Source: Novosphingobium sp.
GTDB taxonomy: Bacteria > Pseudomonadota > Alphaproteobacteria > Sphingomonadales > Sphingomonadaceae
Length of the DNA stretch: 6,059 bases
Direction: 5' to 3'
Assembly: GCA_020853995.1 (NCBI GenBank)
Contig: JADYXV010000022.1
Location: 1-6,059 of the forward strand
The position numbers and the translations under genes are program-made. Below, piece after piece: positions 1 to 5,214 of this stretch (its first letter is position 1; each line of letters begins with the position of its first letter). Under the pieces are notes generated by a model. That model was not told the DNA's origin, made no database searches, and was given only the letters and a program-made list of their open reading frames with translations.

Positions 1-117
1 GGCCGCGTCGTCCAGCACACCCGGCAGACCAATGCGCACCTTGGGGTTGCCTGAAAAGCCACCCGCCTGCCCCAGTTGCAGCACAGCGGCCTTGGCCCCA
101 GCGGCAAGCGCCGCGCG
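1..117 (-). CDS. DUF4197-like protein, internal fragment (partial, continues past the left edge)
   Basis: Read leftward from about 117 to 1, the minus strand gives an uninterrupted frame that includes RAALAAGAKAAVLQLG followed by GGFSGNPKVRIGLP. This matches the pattern I know from DUF4197 proteins: an (R/K)EAL-like helix, G-x-x-x-AV, then GF-x-N-P-x-(K/R)-I-x-LP. Those are periplasmic or lipoprotein-like proteins of unknown function, and this stretch is their N-terminal third after the signal peptide. No signal peptide, start codon or ribosome binding site is seen upstream. The frame instead runs open into the antisense of the neighbouring DOMON-like gene, codon-aligned with it, and family resemblance stops near 117-120. 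A GTG at 84-82 could serve as a start only by discarding conserved residues. The gene therefore looks 5'-truncated at a junction. The family call rests on about 40 residues recalled from memory, so it is moderately sure. It could also be a chance antisense reading, though the motif match argues against that. Confidence 0.55.
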
Positions 118-495
118 GACGGGTTGTGGCAGACGACGTGCTTCGAGCTTTTTGTAAAGCTGGTTGGCGGCGATGCTTATGCCGAGTTCAACTTGTCGCC
201 ATCGCAAGCTTGGGCGGCTTATGATTTCAGTGCATATCGGGCTGGCATGGCCGAACGCCCCACCCCGCGCGATCCGGTATGCACGCCGCGCCGTGGCCAA
301 TCGGTGCTGATCTTTGACGCTGCCATTCCCGCAGCCGCTTTGCCGCCTATGCCGTGGGCTTATGGATTGAGTGCGGTGATCGAGGAGGAGGGCGGGCGCA
401 AGTCCTATTGGGCCATCGCGCACCGCGAAGATAAGCCCGATTTCCACAGCGAGGCTTGCTTCGCGGCCATGCTTGCGGCACCTGCTGCCCCATGA
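76..495 (+). CDS. DOMON-like domain protein, N-terminally truncated
   Basis: The recognisable part starts at about 112-115 with ADGLWQTTCFELFV and continues with YAEFNLSPSQAWAAYDF, then GLSAVIEEEGG, SYWAIAH and KPDFH near the C-terminus. This is the signature of the small DOMON-like proteins common in sphingomonads (about 170-190 residues, beta-sandwich, presumed ligand binding). I recall a 'DOMON_murB_like' CDD grouping for them, but no biochemical role is established. The only in-frame start after the TGA at 52-54 is TTG at 76, or CTG at 67. It has no convincing ribosome binding site, and the residues it adds do not resemble the family. About 50 N-terminal residues are absent and cannot be found in the other two plus frames, because antisense DUF4197-like coding occupies that space. 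The 3' end is intact: its TGA (493-495) overlaps the ATG of the DUF1343 gene in an ATGA, suggesting co-translation. I believe the family, but the start is not supported. Confidence 0.72.
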   Translation: MQHSGLGPSGKRRADGLWQTTCFELFVKLVGGDAYAEFNLSPSQAWAAYDFSAYRAGMAERPTPRDPVCTPRRGQSVLIFDAAIPAAALPPMPWAYGLSAVIEEEGGRKSYWAIAHREDKPDFHSEACFAAMLAAPAAP

Positions 496-1691
496 AGTTC
501 GGTATCGATAGGCTGCTGGCCGACCCCGCCCTGCGCGCGCCCCTTGAAGGCCGCCGCATCGCGCTTGTTGCGCATCCTGCCTCGGTGACGGAGGGGCTGG
601 TGCATTCGCTGGATGCACTGGCGGCGTGTTCGGGGATCACGTTGTCCTCTGCTTTCGGGCCGCAGCACGGGCTTAAGGGCGACAAGCAGGACAACATGGT
701 CGAGACGGCGGACGAGCTGGACCCGACTTATGGCATCCCGGTGTTCAGCCTTTACGGCGAAGTCCGCCGCCCGACGCCAAGGATGATGGACAGCGCCGAT
801 GTGTTCCTGTTCGATCTGCAAGACCTCGGCTGCCGGATCTATACCTTTGTTACAACGCTACTTTATCTGCTTGAGGCGGCAAACGGCACGGGCAAGGCGG
901 TGTGGGTGCTGGACCGGCCCAATCCGGCGGGGCGACCGGTCGAGGGGACCACGTTGCTGCCCGGTTGGGAAAGCTTTGTGGGTGCAGGGCCGATGCCGAT
1001 GCGCCACGGCATGACGCTGGGCGAGATGGGCCACTGGTTTATCAAGCACTTCGGGCTGGATGTGGATTACCGCGTGATTGCGATGGAGGGCTGGGAGCCT
1101 GACACCGCACCGGGCTTTGGCTGGCCGGAAAGCCGCATCTGGATCAACCCTTCGCCCAACGCAGCCAGCCTGAACATGGCCCGAGCCTATGCCGGGACGG
1201 TGATGATCGAGGGCGCGACTGTATCCGAAGGGCGCGGCACTACCCGTCCGCTGGAGGTGCTGTTTGGTGCACCTGATGTGGACGCAAAGGGCGTTCTGGC
1301 GCAAATGCGCGCCATTGCTCCGCAGTGGATGACAGGTTGCACCATCCGCGAATGCTGGTTTGAGCCGACGTTCCACAAACACGCCAAGACATTGTGCAAC
1401 GCGCTGATGATCCATGCCGAGGGCGCGTTCTACGATCACCACGCGTTCCGTCCGTGGCGGCTGCAAGCGCTGGCCTTCAAGGCGATCCGGACGCTTTATC
1501 CCGATTATCCGCTGTGGCGCGATTTTCCATATGAGTACGTGTTCGACAAGCTGGCGATCGATGTGATCAACGGCGGCCCTGCGCTGCGTGAATGGGTGGA
1601 CGATGCCGGATCGGTTGCAGGCGATCTCGACTCTGTGGCCGGCCGGGACGAGGCTGCCTGGGTGGAAGAGCGGCAGGCGTTTCTGCTTTAG
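492..1691 (+). CDS. DUF1343 / NamZ-like protein (GH171-related)
   Basis: This is an intact 399-residue protein of the DUF1343 family (PF07075), which includes the exo-beta-N-acetylmuramidase NamZ (Bacillus YbbC; GH171), an enzyme that removes terminal MurNAc from peptidoglycan fragments. Family landmarks are all present: GPQHGLKGDKQDNM (56-69), DLQDLGCRIYTF (108-119), DRPNP (141-145), RHGMTLGE (170-177), a WINPSPN stretch (216-222) and SEGRGTTRPLE (244-254). The length is normal. There is no signal peptide, so it is expected in the cytoplasm, unlike secreted NamZ. Most characterised relatives, as I recall, have EHG where this protein has QHG (Q58-H59-G60), with the Glu thought to be catalytic, so the same reaction cannot be assumed. 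The start is ATG 492, which overlaps the upstream stop by 4 bp. A TTG 36 bases earlier is in frame but adds non-family residues. No clear Shine-Dalgarno precedes it, which fits translational coupling. The family is certain; the substrate is inferred. Confidence 0.9.
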   Translation: MKFGIDRLLADPALRAPLEGRRIALVAHPASVTEGLVHSLDALAACSGITLSSAFGPQHGLKGDKQDNMVETADELDPTYGIPVFSLYGEVRRPTPRMMDSADVFLFDLQDLGCRIYTFVTTLLYLLEAANGTGKAVWVLDRPNPAGRPVEGTTLLPGWESFVGAGPMPMRHGMTLGEMGHWFIKHFGLDVDYRVIAMEGWEPDTAPGFGWPESRIWINPSPNAASLNMARAYAGTVMIEGATVSEGRGTTRPLEVLFGAPDVDAKGVLAQMRAIAPQWMTGCTIRECWFEPTFHKHAKTLCNALMIHAEGAFYDHHAFRPWRLQALAFKAIRTLYPDYPLWRDFPYEYVFDKLAIDVINGGPALREWVDDAGSVAGDLDSVAGRDEAAWVEERQAFLL

Positions 1692-1722
1692 TGAGCGCAG
1701 TGCCCCTTGGCCTGGATGCGTT

Positions 1723-1740
1723 TGGCCTTCAAGAAGGCCA
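1723..1740. terminator. Short perfect hairpin in the convergent gap; possible bidirectional terminator
   Basis: TGGCCTT (1723-1729), the loop CAAG (1730-1733) and AAGGCCA (1734-1740) form a perfect 7-bp stem. It sits between two genes that converge, with stops at 1691 and 1778. That position suits a terminator serving both strands. However, neither side carries a T-tract, so it is not a textbook rho-independent site, and it may act only as an RNA 3'-end stabiliser. The rest of the 86-bp gap shows only the in-frame tail discussed among the findings. Confidence 0.35.
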
Positions 1741-1777
1741 TACCCCGGATCGGGTCATGGGCGACGGGGTAGGGCTT

Positions 1778-2959
1778 TCAATGCTTCTTACGCGTCAACT
1801 CCCTCATCGCGCCGTCGAGGCCTTCCAGAGTCAGCGGGTACATCGAGCCACCGAGCAGGTCTTTGAGCATTTTGGTGGATTGGGAGTAGGTCCATTGCTT
1901 TTCGGGGACGGGGTTTAGCCACACCGTTGCCGGGTAGGTTTGCGCCACGCGTTGCATCCAGACTGCGCCTGATTCTTCGTTGAAATGTTCAACGCTGCCG
2001 CCGGGGTGGCTGATTTCATAGGGGCTCATCGCGGCGTCGCCCACGAAGACGACTTTATAATCATGGCCGTATTTGTGAAGCAGGTCCCAAGTGTTGGTGC
2101 GGTCGGTCCAACGGCGCTTGTTGTCTTTCCACACACCTTCGTAAAGGCAGTTGTGGAAATAGAAGAATTCCATGTTTTTGAATTCGGCGGTGGCGGCGCT
2201 GAACAGCTCTTCTACCAGCTTGATGAAAGGGTCCATCGATCCGCCGATATCGAGGAATAGAAGCAGTTTGACAGCGTTGCGCTTTTCCGGACGCATCTTG
2301 ATGTCGAGCCAGCCCTGGCGCGCGGTACCTTCGATGGTGCCTTGCAGATCAAGTTCGTCTGCTGCGCCTTCGCGGGCAAAGCGGCGGAGGCGGCGCAGTG
2401 CGATCTTGATGTTGCGCGTGCCAAGTTCGCGCGTGTTATCAAGGTTCTGGAATTCGCGCTTTTCCCAGACCTTGATCGCGCGGTTGTGCTTGCCCTGACC
2501 GCCGATGCGCACGCCTTCGGGATTATAGCCGCCATTGCCGAACGGACTGGTGCCGCCGGTGCCAATCCATTTGTTGCCGCCCTGATGCCGCTTTTCCTGC
2601 TCTTCCAGCCGTTTCTTGAGCGTGTCCATGATCTCGTCCCAACTGCCGAGGGCCTTGATCTTTTCCATCTCTTCAGCGGACAGGAATTTTTCGGCAATGG
2701 CTTTGAGCCAGTCTTCGGGGATCTCAACCGGGCGCTGTCCGTAATCGGTCAGGACGCCTTTGAAGACTTTGTTGAACACCTGATCGAAGCGATCAAGCAT
2801 GCCCTCGTCTTTTACGAAGGTGGTGCGGCTGAGGTAGTAAAACGCCTCGGGCGTCTGGTCGATCACGTCCTTGTCGAGCGCTTCGAGCAGGGTGAGATGC
2901 TCCTTGAAGCTGGCCGATATGCCGGCGGCGCGCAATTCGTCGACGAAGTTGAAAAACAC
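1778..2959 (-). CDS. VWA domain-containing CoxE-like protein
   Basis: This 393-residue protein belongs to the CoxE-like von Willebrand factor A family that works with MoxR-type AAA+ ATPases in metal-cofactor insertion or assembly of protein complexes. The N-terminal helical part (1-125: NFVDELRAAG, then FYYLSRTTFVKDEG) is followed by a charged helix and a glycine-rich linker (127-157). The VWA fold starts at about 228, with the metal site DIGGSMD at 237-243 and a second acidic loop VGDAAMSPYE at 307-315. The first MIDAS serine is replaced by glycine (D-x-G-x-S), which is usual for this subfamily. No signal peptide or membrane segment is seen, so it is cytoplasmic. The start is GTG 2959, supported by AAAGGAG nine bases upstream. 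Its expected partner ATPase is at 5215-6059 on the same strand, separated by three genes, two of them on the opposite strand. It ends RELTRKKH at TGA 1780-1778. The family is very likely; the client protein is unknown. Confidence 0.9.
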   Translation of the reverse strand: MFFNFVDELRAAGISASFKEHLTLLEALDKDVIDQTPEAFYYLSRTTFVKDEGMLDRFDQVFNKVFKGVLTDYGQRPVEIPEDWLKAIAEKFLSAEEMEKIKALGSWDEIMDTLKKRLEEQEKRHQGGNKWIGTGGTSPFGNGGYNPEGVRIGGQGKHNRAIKVWEKREFQNLDNTRELGTRNIKIALRRLRRFAREGAADELDLQGTIEGTARQGWLDIKMRPEKRNAVKLLLFLDIGGSMDPFIKLVEELFSAATAEFKNMEFFYFHNCLYEGVWKDNKRRWTDRTNTWDLLHKYGHDYKVVFVGDAAMSPYEISHPGGSVEHFNEESGAVWMQRVAQTYPATVWLNPVPEKQWTYSQSTKMLKDLLGGSMYPLTLEGLDGAMRELTRKKH

Positions 2960-2968
2960 TTGGGAGCG

Positions 2969-2975
2969 CTCCTTT
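2969..2975 (-). promoter_or_regulatory. Shine-Dalgarno of the VWA gene
   Basis: On the minus strand AAAGGAG lies nine bases before GTG 2959-2957. It is the strongest ribosome binding site in the window and fixes the unusual GTG start. The GGAG part lies inside a 10-bp DNA palindrome, GGAGCGCTCC (2963-2972). Confidence 0.75.
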
Positions 2976-3094
2976 GGCTTAACCTGCTGATTAAACGCTC
3001 AATGCGGGGTCGGCAAGAGTGCGCGGTGGGACAGTGCATGAAACGAATCGGTTGAGCGCTGGTAAAGGCCGCTTAATCGTTAACAAACGTGGTT

Positions 3095-3100
3095 AAGGGA
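3095..3100 (+). promoter_or_regulatory. Shine-Dalgarno that sets the L,D-transpeptidase start
   Basis: AAGGGA (3095-3100) lies eight bases before ATG 3109. The alternative ATG at 3100 uses the last base of this same element as its A and so has no room for a ribosome binding site. The start at 3109 is therefore preferred. Confidence 0.7.
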
Positions 3101-3108
3101 TGGTTACC

Positions 3109-3948
3109 ATGAAGCGGATTTTGGGCCTGTGCGCGGCGGTTCTGGGGGTCTTTGCGCTGACGAACATGGCGCTGTTTGGATCGGAGCAGCGCGTAGAGGC
3201 GCAAGCTTTGCCGGTTCAGGCAGCGCCTGCGGTGAGTGACGTTCTGCAATCGGGCGTGCTGATCGTGGTGAGCAAGGCATCGCAGCGGATGTACGTGTTC
3301 AAGGATGGCGCGTTGTGGGATTCCTCACCCGTTTCCACCGGCAAGCGTGGCCATTCGACCCCTGCGGGGGTGTTCCCGATTTTGCAGAAGCGGGTGCGGC
3401 ACCGGTCCAACATTTATAGTAATGCACCGATGCCCTATATGCAGCGGCTGACATGGCGTGGCATTGCAATTCACGCAGGACGCGTGCCGGGTTATCCCGC
3501 ATCGCATGGATGCATTCGGCTGCCGTACAGCTTTGCGCGCGCGCTGTTTGCGCTGACGAACGCGGCGTCGACGACAGTGGTGGTGACGAATGAGGCTGTG
3601 CGATCAAACGTGGCGGCGGTGACGCTGGCGTTGAATGTGCAAACTGGACGGTTGTTAATGCCGGAAAGGGTGCGCGAAGCCGGTGTTGCGCTGGCGGTGG
3701 CACCTTTGCCCTATTCCGGCTCGGGACAAACGATCCAGCTTGCAGCCGAAGCGAGTGCTGGGGAGGCCGAGGCGCGATGGGCGTCACTGGTGGCGGTTTA
3801 TCCCGAGCTTTCAGGGTTCCGCAAGGCGGTGATCCCGGCGGTTGTGGGCCGACGCCAATTCTATCGGCTGCGGGCATCTGCGCCCGGTGCCCATGCTTAC
3901 TGCACGACGTTGAAGCGTGCGGGGCAAGATTGCTTTACGGTGAGTTGA
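3109..3948 (+). CDS. L,D-transpeptidase (YkuD domain) with C-terminal SPOR-like domain
   Basis: This 279-residue exported enzyme is predicted to make or exchange L,D (3-3) peptide crosslinks in peptidoglycan. The N-terminus MKRILGLCAAVLGVFALTNM is a signal peptide or anchor, with a plausible cleavage after AQA (31-33). The YkuD domain spans about 49-160: it begins VLIVVSKASQRMYVF, has the TPAGVF motif (84-89), and carries the catalytic box with H122, S132-H133-G134-C135 and R137, C135 being the nucleophile. After a linker, residues 207-279 read as a SPOR-like domain: IQLAAEASAGEAEARW, a YPELSGF turn, FYRLRA and a final C-x-x-LKRAGQDC. SPOR domains bind glycan strands stripped of stem peptides at the division septum, so the fusion suggests septal or remodelling duty. 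The start at 3109 is preferred over 3100 because of the ribosome binding site. It is divergent from the VWA gene. The YkuD call is certain; the SPOR call is by pattern only. Confidence 0.92.
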   Translation: MKRILGLCAAVLGVFALTNMALFGSEQRVEAQALPVQAAPAVSDVLQSGVLIVVSKASQRMYVFKDGALWDSSPVSTGKRGHSTPAGVFPILQKRVRHRSNIYSNAPMPYMQRLTWRGIAIHAGRVPGYPASHGCIRLPYSFARALFALTNAASTTVVVTNEAVRSNVAAVTLALNVQTGRLLMPERVREAGVALAVAPLPYSGSGQTIQLAAEASAGEAEARWASLVAVYPELSGFRKAVIPAVVGRRQFYRLRASAPGAHAYCTTLKRAGQDCFTVS

Positions 3949-3992
3949 TTGGCCGGTGCCGTTATGGCCAGAGTGTGTATTGTTAGGTAGGC

Positions 3993-4004
3993 AAACAATT
4001 GTTT
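3993..4004. promoter_or_regulatory. Perfect 12-bp AT-rich palindrome, candidate operator
   Basis: AAACAATTGTTT is a perfect inverted repeat lying 30 bases before the preferred start of the glutathione transferase gene, inside the 86-bp gap after the transpeptidase gene. It stands out from the GC-rich surroundings. A dimeric regulator such as one of the MarR or GntR type could bind it, but no regulator gene is in the window. I found no convincing -35/-10 pair nearby. Confidence 0.4.
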
Positions 4005-4019
4005 ATGGTGTCCTTTAAC

Positions 4020-4026
4020 GGAGAGG
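4020..4026 (+). promoter_or_regulatory. Shine-Dalgarno that sets the glutathione transferase start
   Basis: GGAGAGG lies eight bases before ATG 4035. Upstream in-frame TTG (3999) and ATG (4005) starts would place this element inside the coding region, and ATG 4041 would be 14 bases away. The start at 4035 is therefore chosen. Confidence 0.7.
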
Positions 4027-4034
4027 ATACCGAT

Positions 4035-4778
4035 ATGACCATGAAACTTTACAGCTTTGGCCCTGCCGCCAATTCGATGAAGCCGTTACTAACGGTGTTC
4101 GAAAAGGGGCTTGATGTTGAAAAGCACCGGCTTGAATCGGCAAAGTTTGAACATCACAGCGACTGGTTCAAGGCGATCAATCCGCGTTGGCAGGTTCCGG
4201 CGCTGGTTGATGGGGATAAAGTCATCACCGAATCCACCGTGATCTGCGAATACCTTGAGGACGAGTACCCGACCGATGTTGTGCTGCGGCCAGCCGACAG
4301 CTTTGGCCGCGCGCAGATGCGGGTGTGGACCAAGTGGGTGGACGAATACTTCTGCTGGTGCGTTTCAACCATCGGTTGGCACCGTTGCGTGGGCAACATG
4401 GTGAAAGGGTTGAGCGACGCCGAGTTCGAGGAGAAGGTAGCGGCTATTCCGGTGGTTGAGCAGCAAGTGAAGTGGCGACGCGCGCGTGAGGGCTTTCCGC
4501 AAGACATGCTAGACGAGGAAATGCGCAAGATCGCGTTTTCAGTGCGGCGGTTGGATGATCATCTGGCCGATAACGAATGGCTGGTGGGCAACATGTTCAG
4601 CCTTGCCGATATCTGCAACTTTGCCATCGCCAACGGGATGCAATTCGGGTTTGCCGATCTGGTGAACAAGGAGGCCACGCCGCATCTGCTGCGCTGGATC
4701 GAGCAGATCAATGTGCGGCCCGCGGCACAGGCGATGTTCGCCCAAATAGAATTGGGGACGTTTGGGTCGCGTGATTAA
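4035..4778 (+). CDS. LigF-like glutathione S-transferase (putative beta-etherase)
   Basis: This is a 247-residue cytoplasmic glutathione transferase. The N-terminal thioredoxin-like domain (1-80) starts MTMKLYSFGPAANSMKP. N13/S14 sit where the glutathione thiol is activated, followed by NPRWQVPAL (with the cis-proline) and ITESTVICEYLEDEYP, the glutathione-binding E-S pair. The all-helical C-terminal domain carries RVWTKWVDEYFCWCVSTIGW, QQVKWRRAREGFPQ and SLADICNFAIANG. From memory these stretches agree nearly residue for residue with LigF of Sphingobium SYK-6, the enantioselective enzyme that cleaves the beta-aryl ether bond of lignin dimers using glutathione. Relative to LigF as I remember it, a few residues are missing after FAIANG(M)Q and the C-terminus is about ten residues shorter. 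No ligD, ligE or ligG is nearby, so the substrate may differ. The gene converges on the GFA gene with only eight bases between stops. The fold is certain; the etherase role is an inference from similarity. Confidence 0.88.
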   Translation: MTMKLYSFGPAANSMKPLLTVFEKGLDVEKHRLESAKFEHHSDWFKAINPRWQVPALVDGDKVITESTVICEYLEDEYPTDVVLRPADSFGRAQMRVWTKWVDEYFCWCVSTIGWHRCVGNMVKGLSDAEFEEKVAAIPVVEQQVKWRRAREGFPQDMLDEEMRKIAFSVRRLDDHLADNEWLVGNMFSLADICNFAIANGMQFGFADLVNKEATPHLLRWIEQINVRPAAQAMFAQIELGTFGSRD

Positions 4779-4786
4779 GTACTGCC

Positions 4787-5203
4787 TTAGGGTGCTGGCG
4801 GCGGTCCCTTCGGGTGTCGCGGCAAGTGCTCGGGAAATGGGGCCCAGCTAGGCGCGCTATCAGCCCAGATGATGGCGCTGGGTGCGATCAATTCGGGATC
4901 GTCCAAGGTTCCGGCACGGACGCGCATGGGTAAACCCGCAGGTGTAACTGTGCGGCTGTAAATCTGGGATCCGCACACCTGGCAAAACCCGCGCTCCACT
5001 GCGTTGCCGCTATCTGCAATCATCATGAAGCGGCCGAGATCGCCCGTTAAGTCGACCGCTTCTTCTGGAAACAACACATTGACAGTGGCAGACCCGCTGG
5101 CGATCCGTTGACAATCCCGGCACCAGCACATGCGCGCGGCAAGGGGTTCTGCCGAAATCTCGTAGCGCACTGCACCGCAAAGGCATCCTCCGGGATGAGA
5201 CAT
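4787..5203 (-). CDS. GFA / CENP-V-type zinc-binding protein
   Basis: This 138-residue protein belongs to the GFA family (PF04828), named after the glutathione-dependent formaldehyde-activating enzyme but mostly uncharacterised. It is a small beta fold that binds two zinc ions. The ligands are all visible: GGCLCGAVRYE gives C7 and C9, CWCRDC gives C26, C28 and C31, and CQVCGSQIY gives C74 and C77. The usual CHC is CWC here, a variant I recall from other proteobacterial members. The start at 5203 (MSHPGG) is chosen because the domain begins at once and a GAGG lies nine bases upstream, overlapping the TGA of the preceding gene. Longer in-frame starts would run deep into the ATPase gene. It lies 11 bp downstream of the MoxR ATPase and is probably in one transcript with it. 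Its 3' end converges on the GST gene. The family is sure; the activity is unproven. Confidence 0.88.
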   Translation of the reverse strand: MSHPGGCLCGAVRYEISAEPLAARMCWCRDCQRIASGSATVNVLFPEEAVDLTGDLGRFMMIADSGNAVERGFCQVCGSQIYSRTVTPAGLPMRVRAGTLDDPELIAPSAIIWADSAPSWAPFPEHLPRHPKGPPPAP

Positions 5204-5214
5204 CGCTCTTTGCC

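Larger units (their letters stand above)
2960..3108. promoter_or_regulatory. Divergent intergenic region of the VWA and L,D-transpeptidase genes
   Basis: This 149-bp stretch must hold the promoters for both divergent genes. It contains AT-rich TTAA boxes in a GC-rich background: TTAA at 2979 and 2991 near the VWA side, and TTAA at 3073, TTAAC at 3080 and TTAAG at 3093 near the transpeptidase side. It also has one GAATC (3045-3049), a GANTC site of the kind methylated by CcrM in alphaproteobacteria. I could not pick confident -35/-10 pairs in either direction. No RNA gene or ORF of note is seen. Confidence 0.45.

Noticed and set aside
237..241. Loss of the first MIDAS serine in the VWA protein (DIGGS, protein residues 237-241) as a sign of inactivation
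   Set aside because: The D-x-G-x-S form is, as far as I recall, normal for this CoxE-like subfamily, so it is not evidence of a broken metal site.
858..1466. A 202-residue minus-strand open frame opposite the DUF1343 gene
   Set aside because: It is an antisense shadow of a conserved gene. It is rich in Arg, His and Pro, as is typical of such frames, and has no recognisable domain.
2963..2972. GGAGCGCTCC palindrome as an RNA switch hiding the VWA ribosome binding site
   Set aside because: It has no loop, so as RNA it could form only about three base pairs around GCGC. That is too weak to hide the AAAGGAG element.
2342..3055. A 237-residue open frame on the plus strand opposite the VWA gene
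   Set aside because: It lies wholly antisense to a well-matched gene, has no family motifs, and its composition is that of a GC-rich shadow frame. The short MKRIG end near 3038-3055 has no ribosome binding site.
2979..3097. TTAA box pairs as true CtrA sites
   Set aside because: The full consensus needs seven bases between TTAA halves. The pairs here are separated by eight (2983-2990) and nine (3084-3092), so I do not annotate them as CtrA sites.
3299..3877. A 192-residue minus-strand open frame opposite the L,D-transpeptidase gene
   Set aside because: It is proline- and serine-rich, lacks any motif, and is fully contained in the antisense of a gene with an intact catalytic box.
3950..3970. 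TGGCC...GGCCA inverted repeat as a terminator after the transpeptidase gene
   Set aside because: The stem is only five base pairs with an 11-base loop and no T-tract follows.
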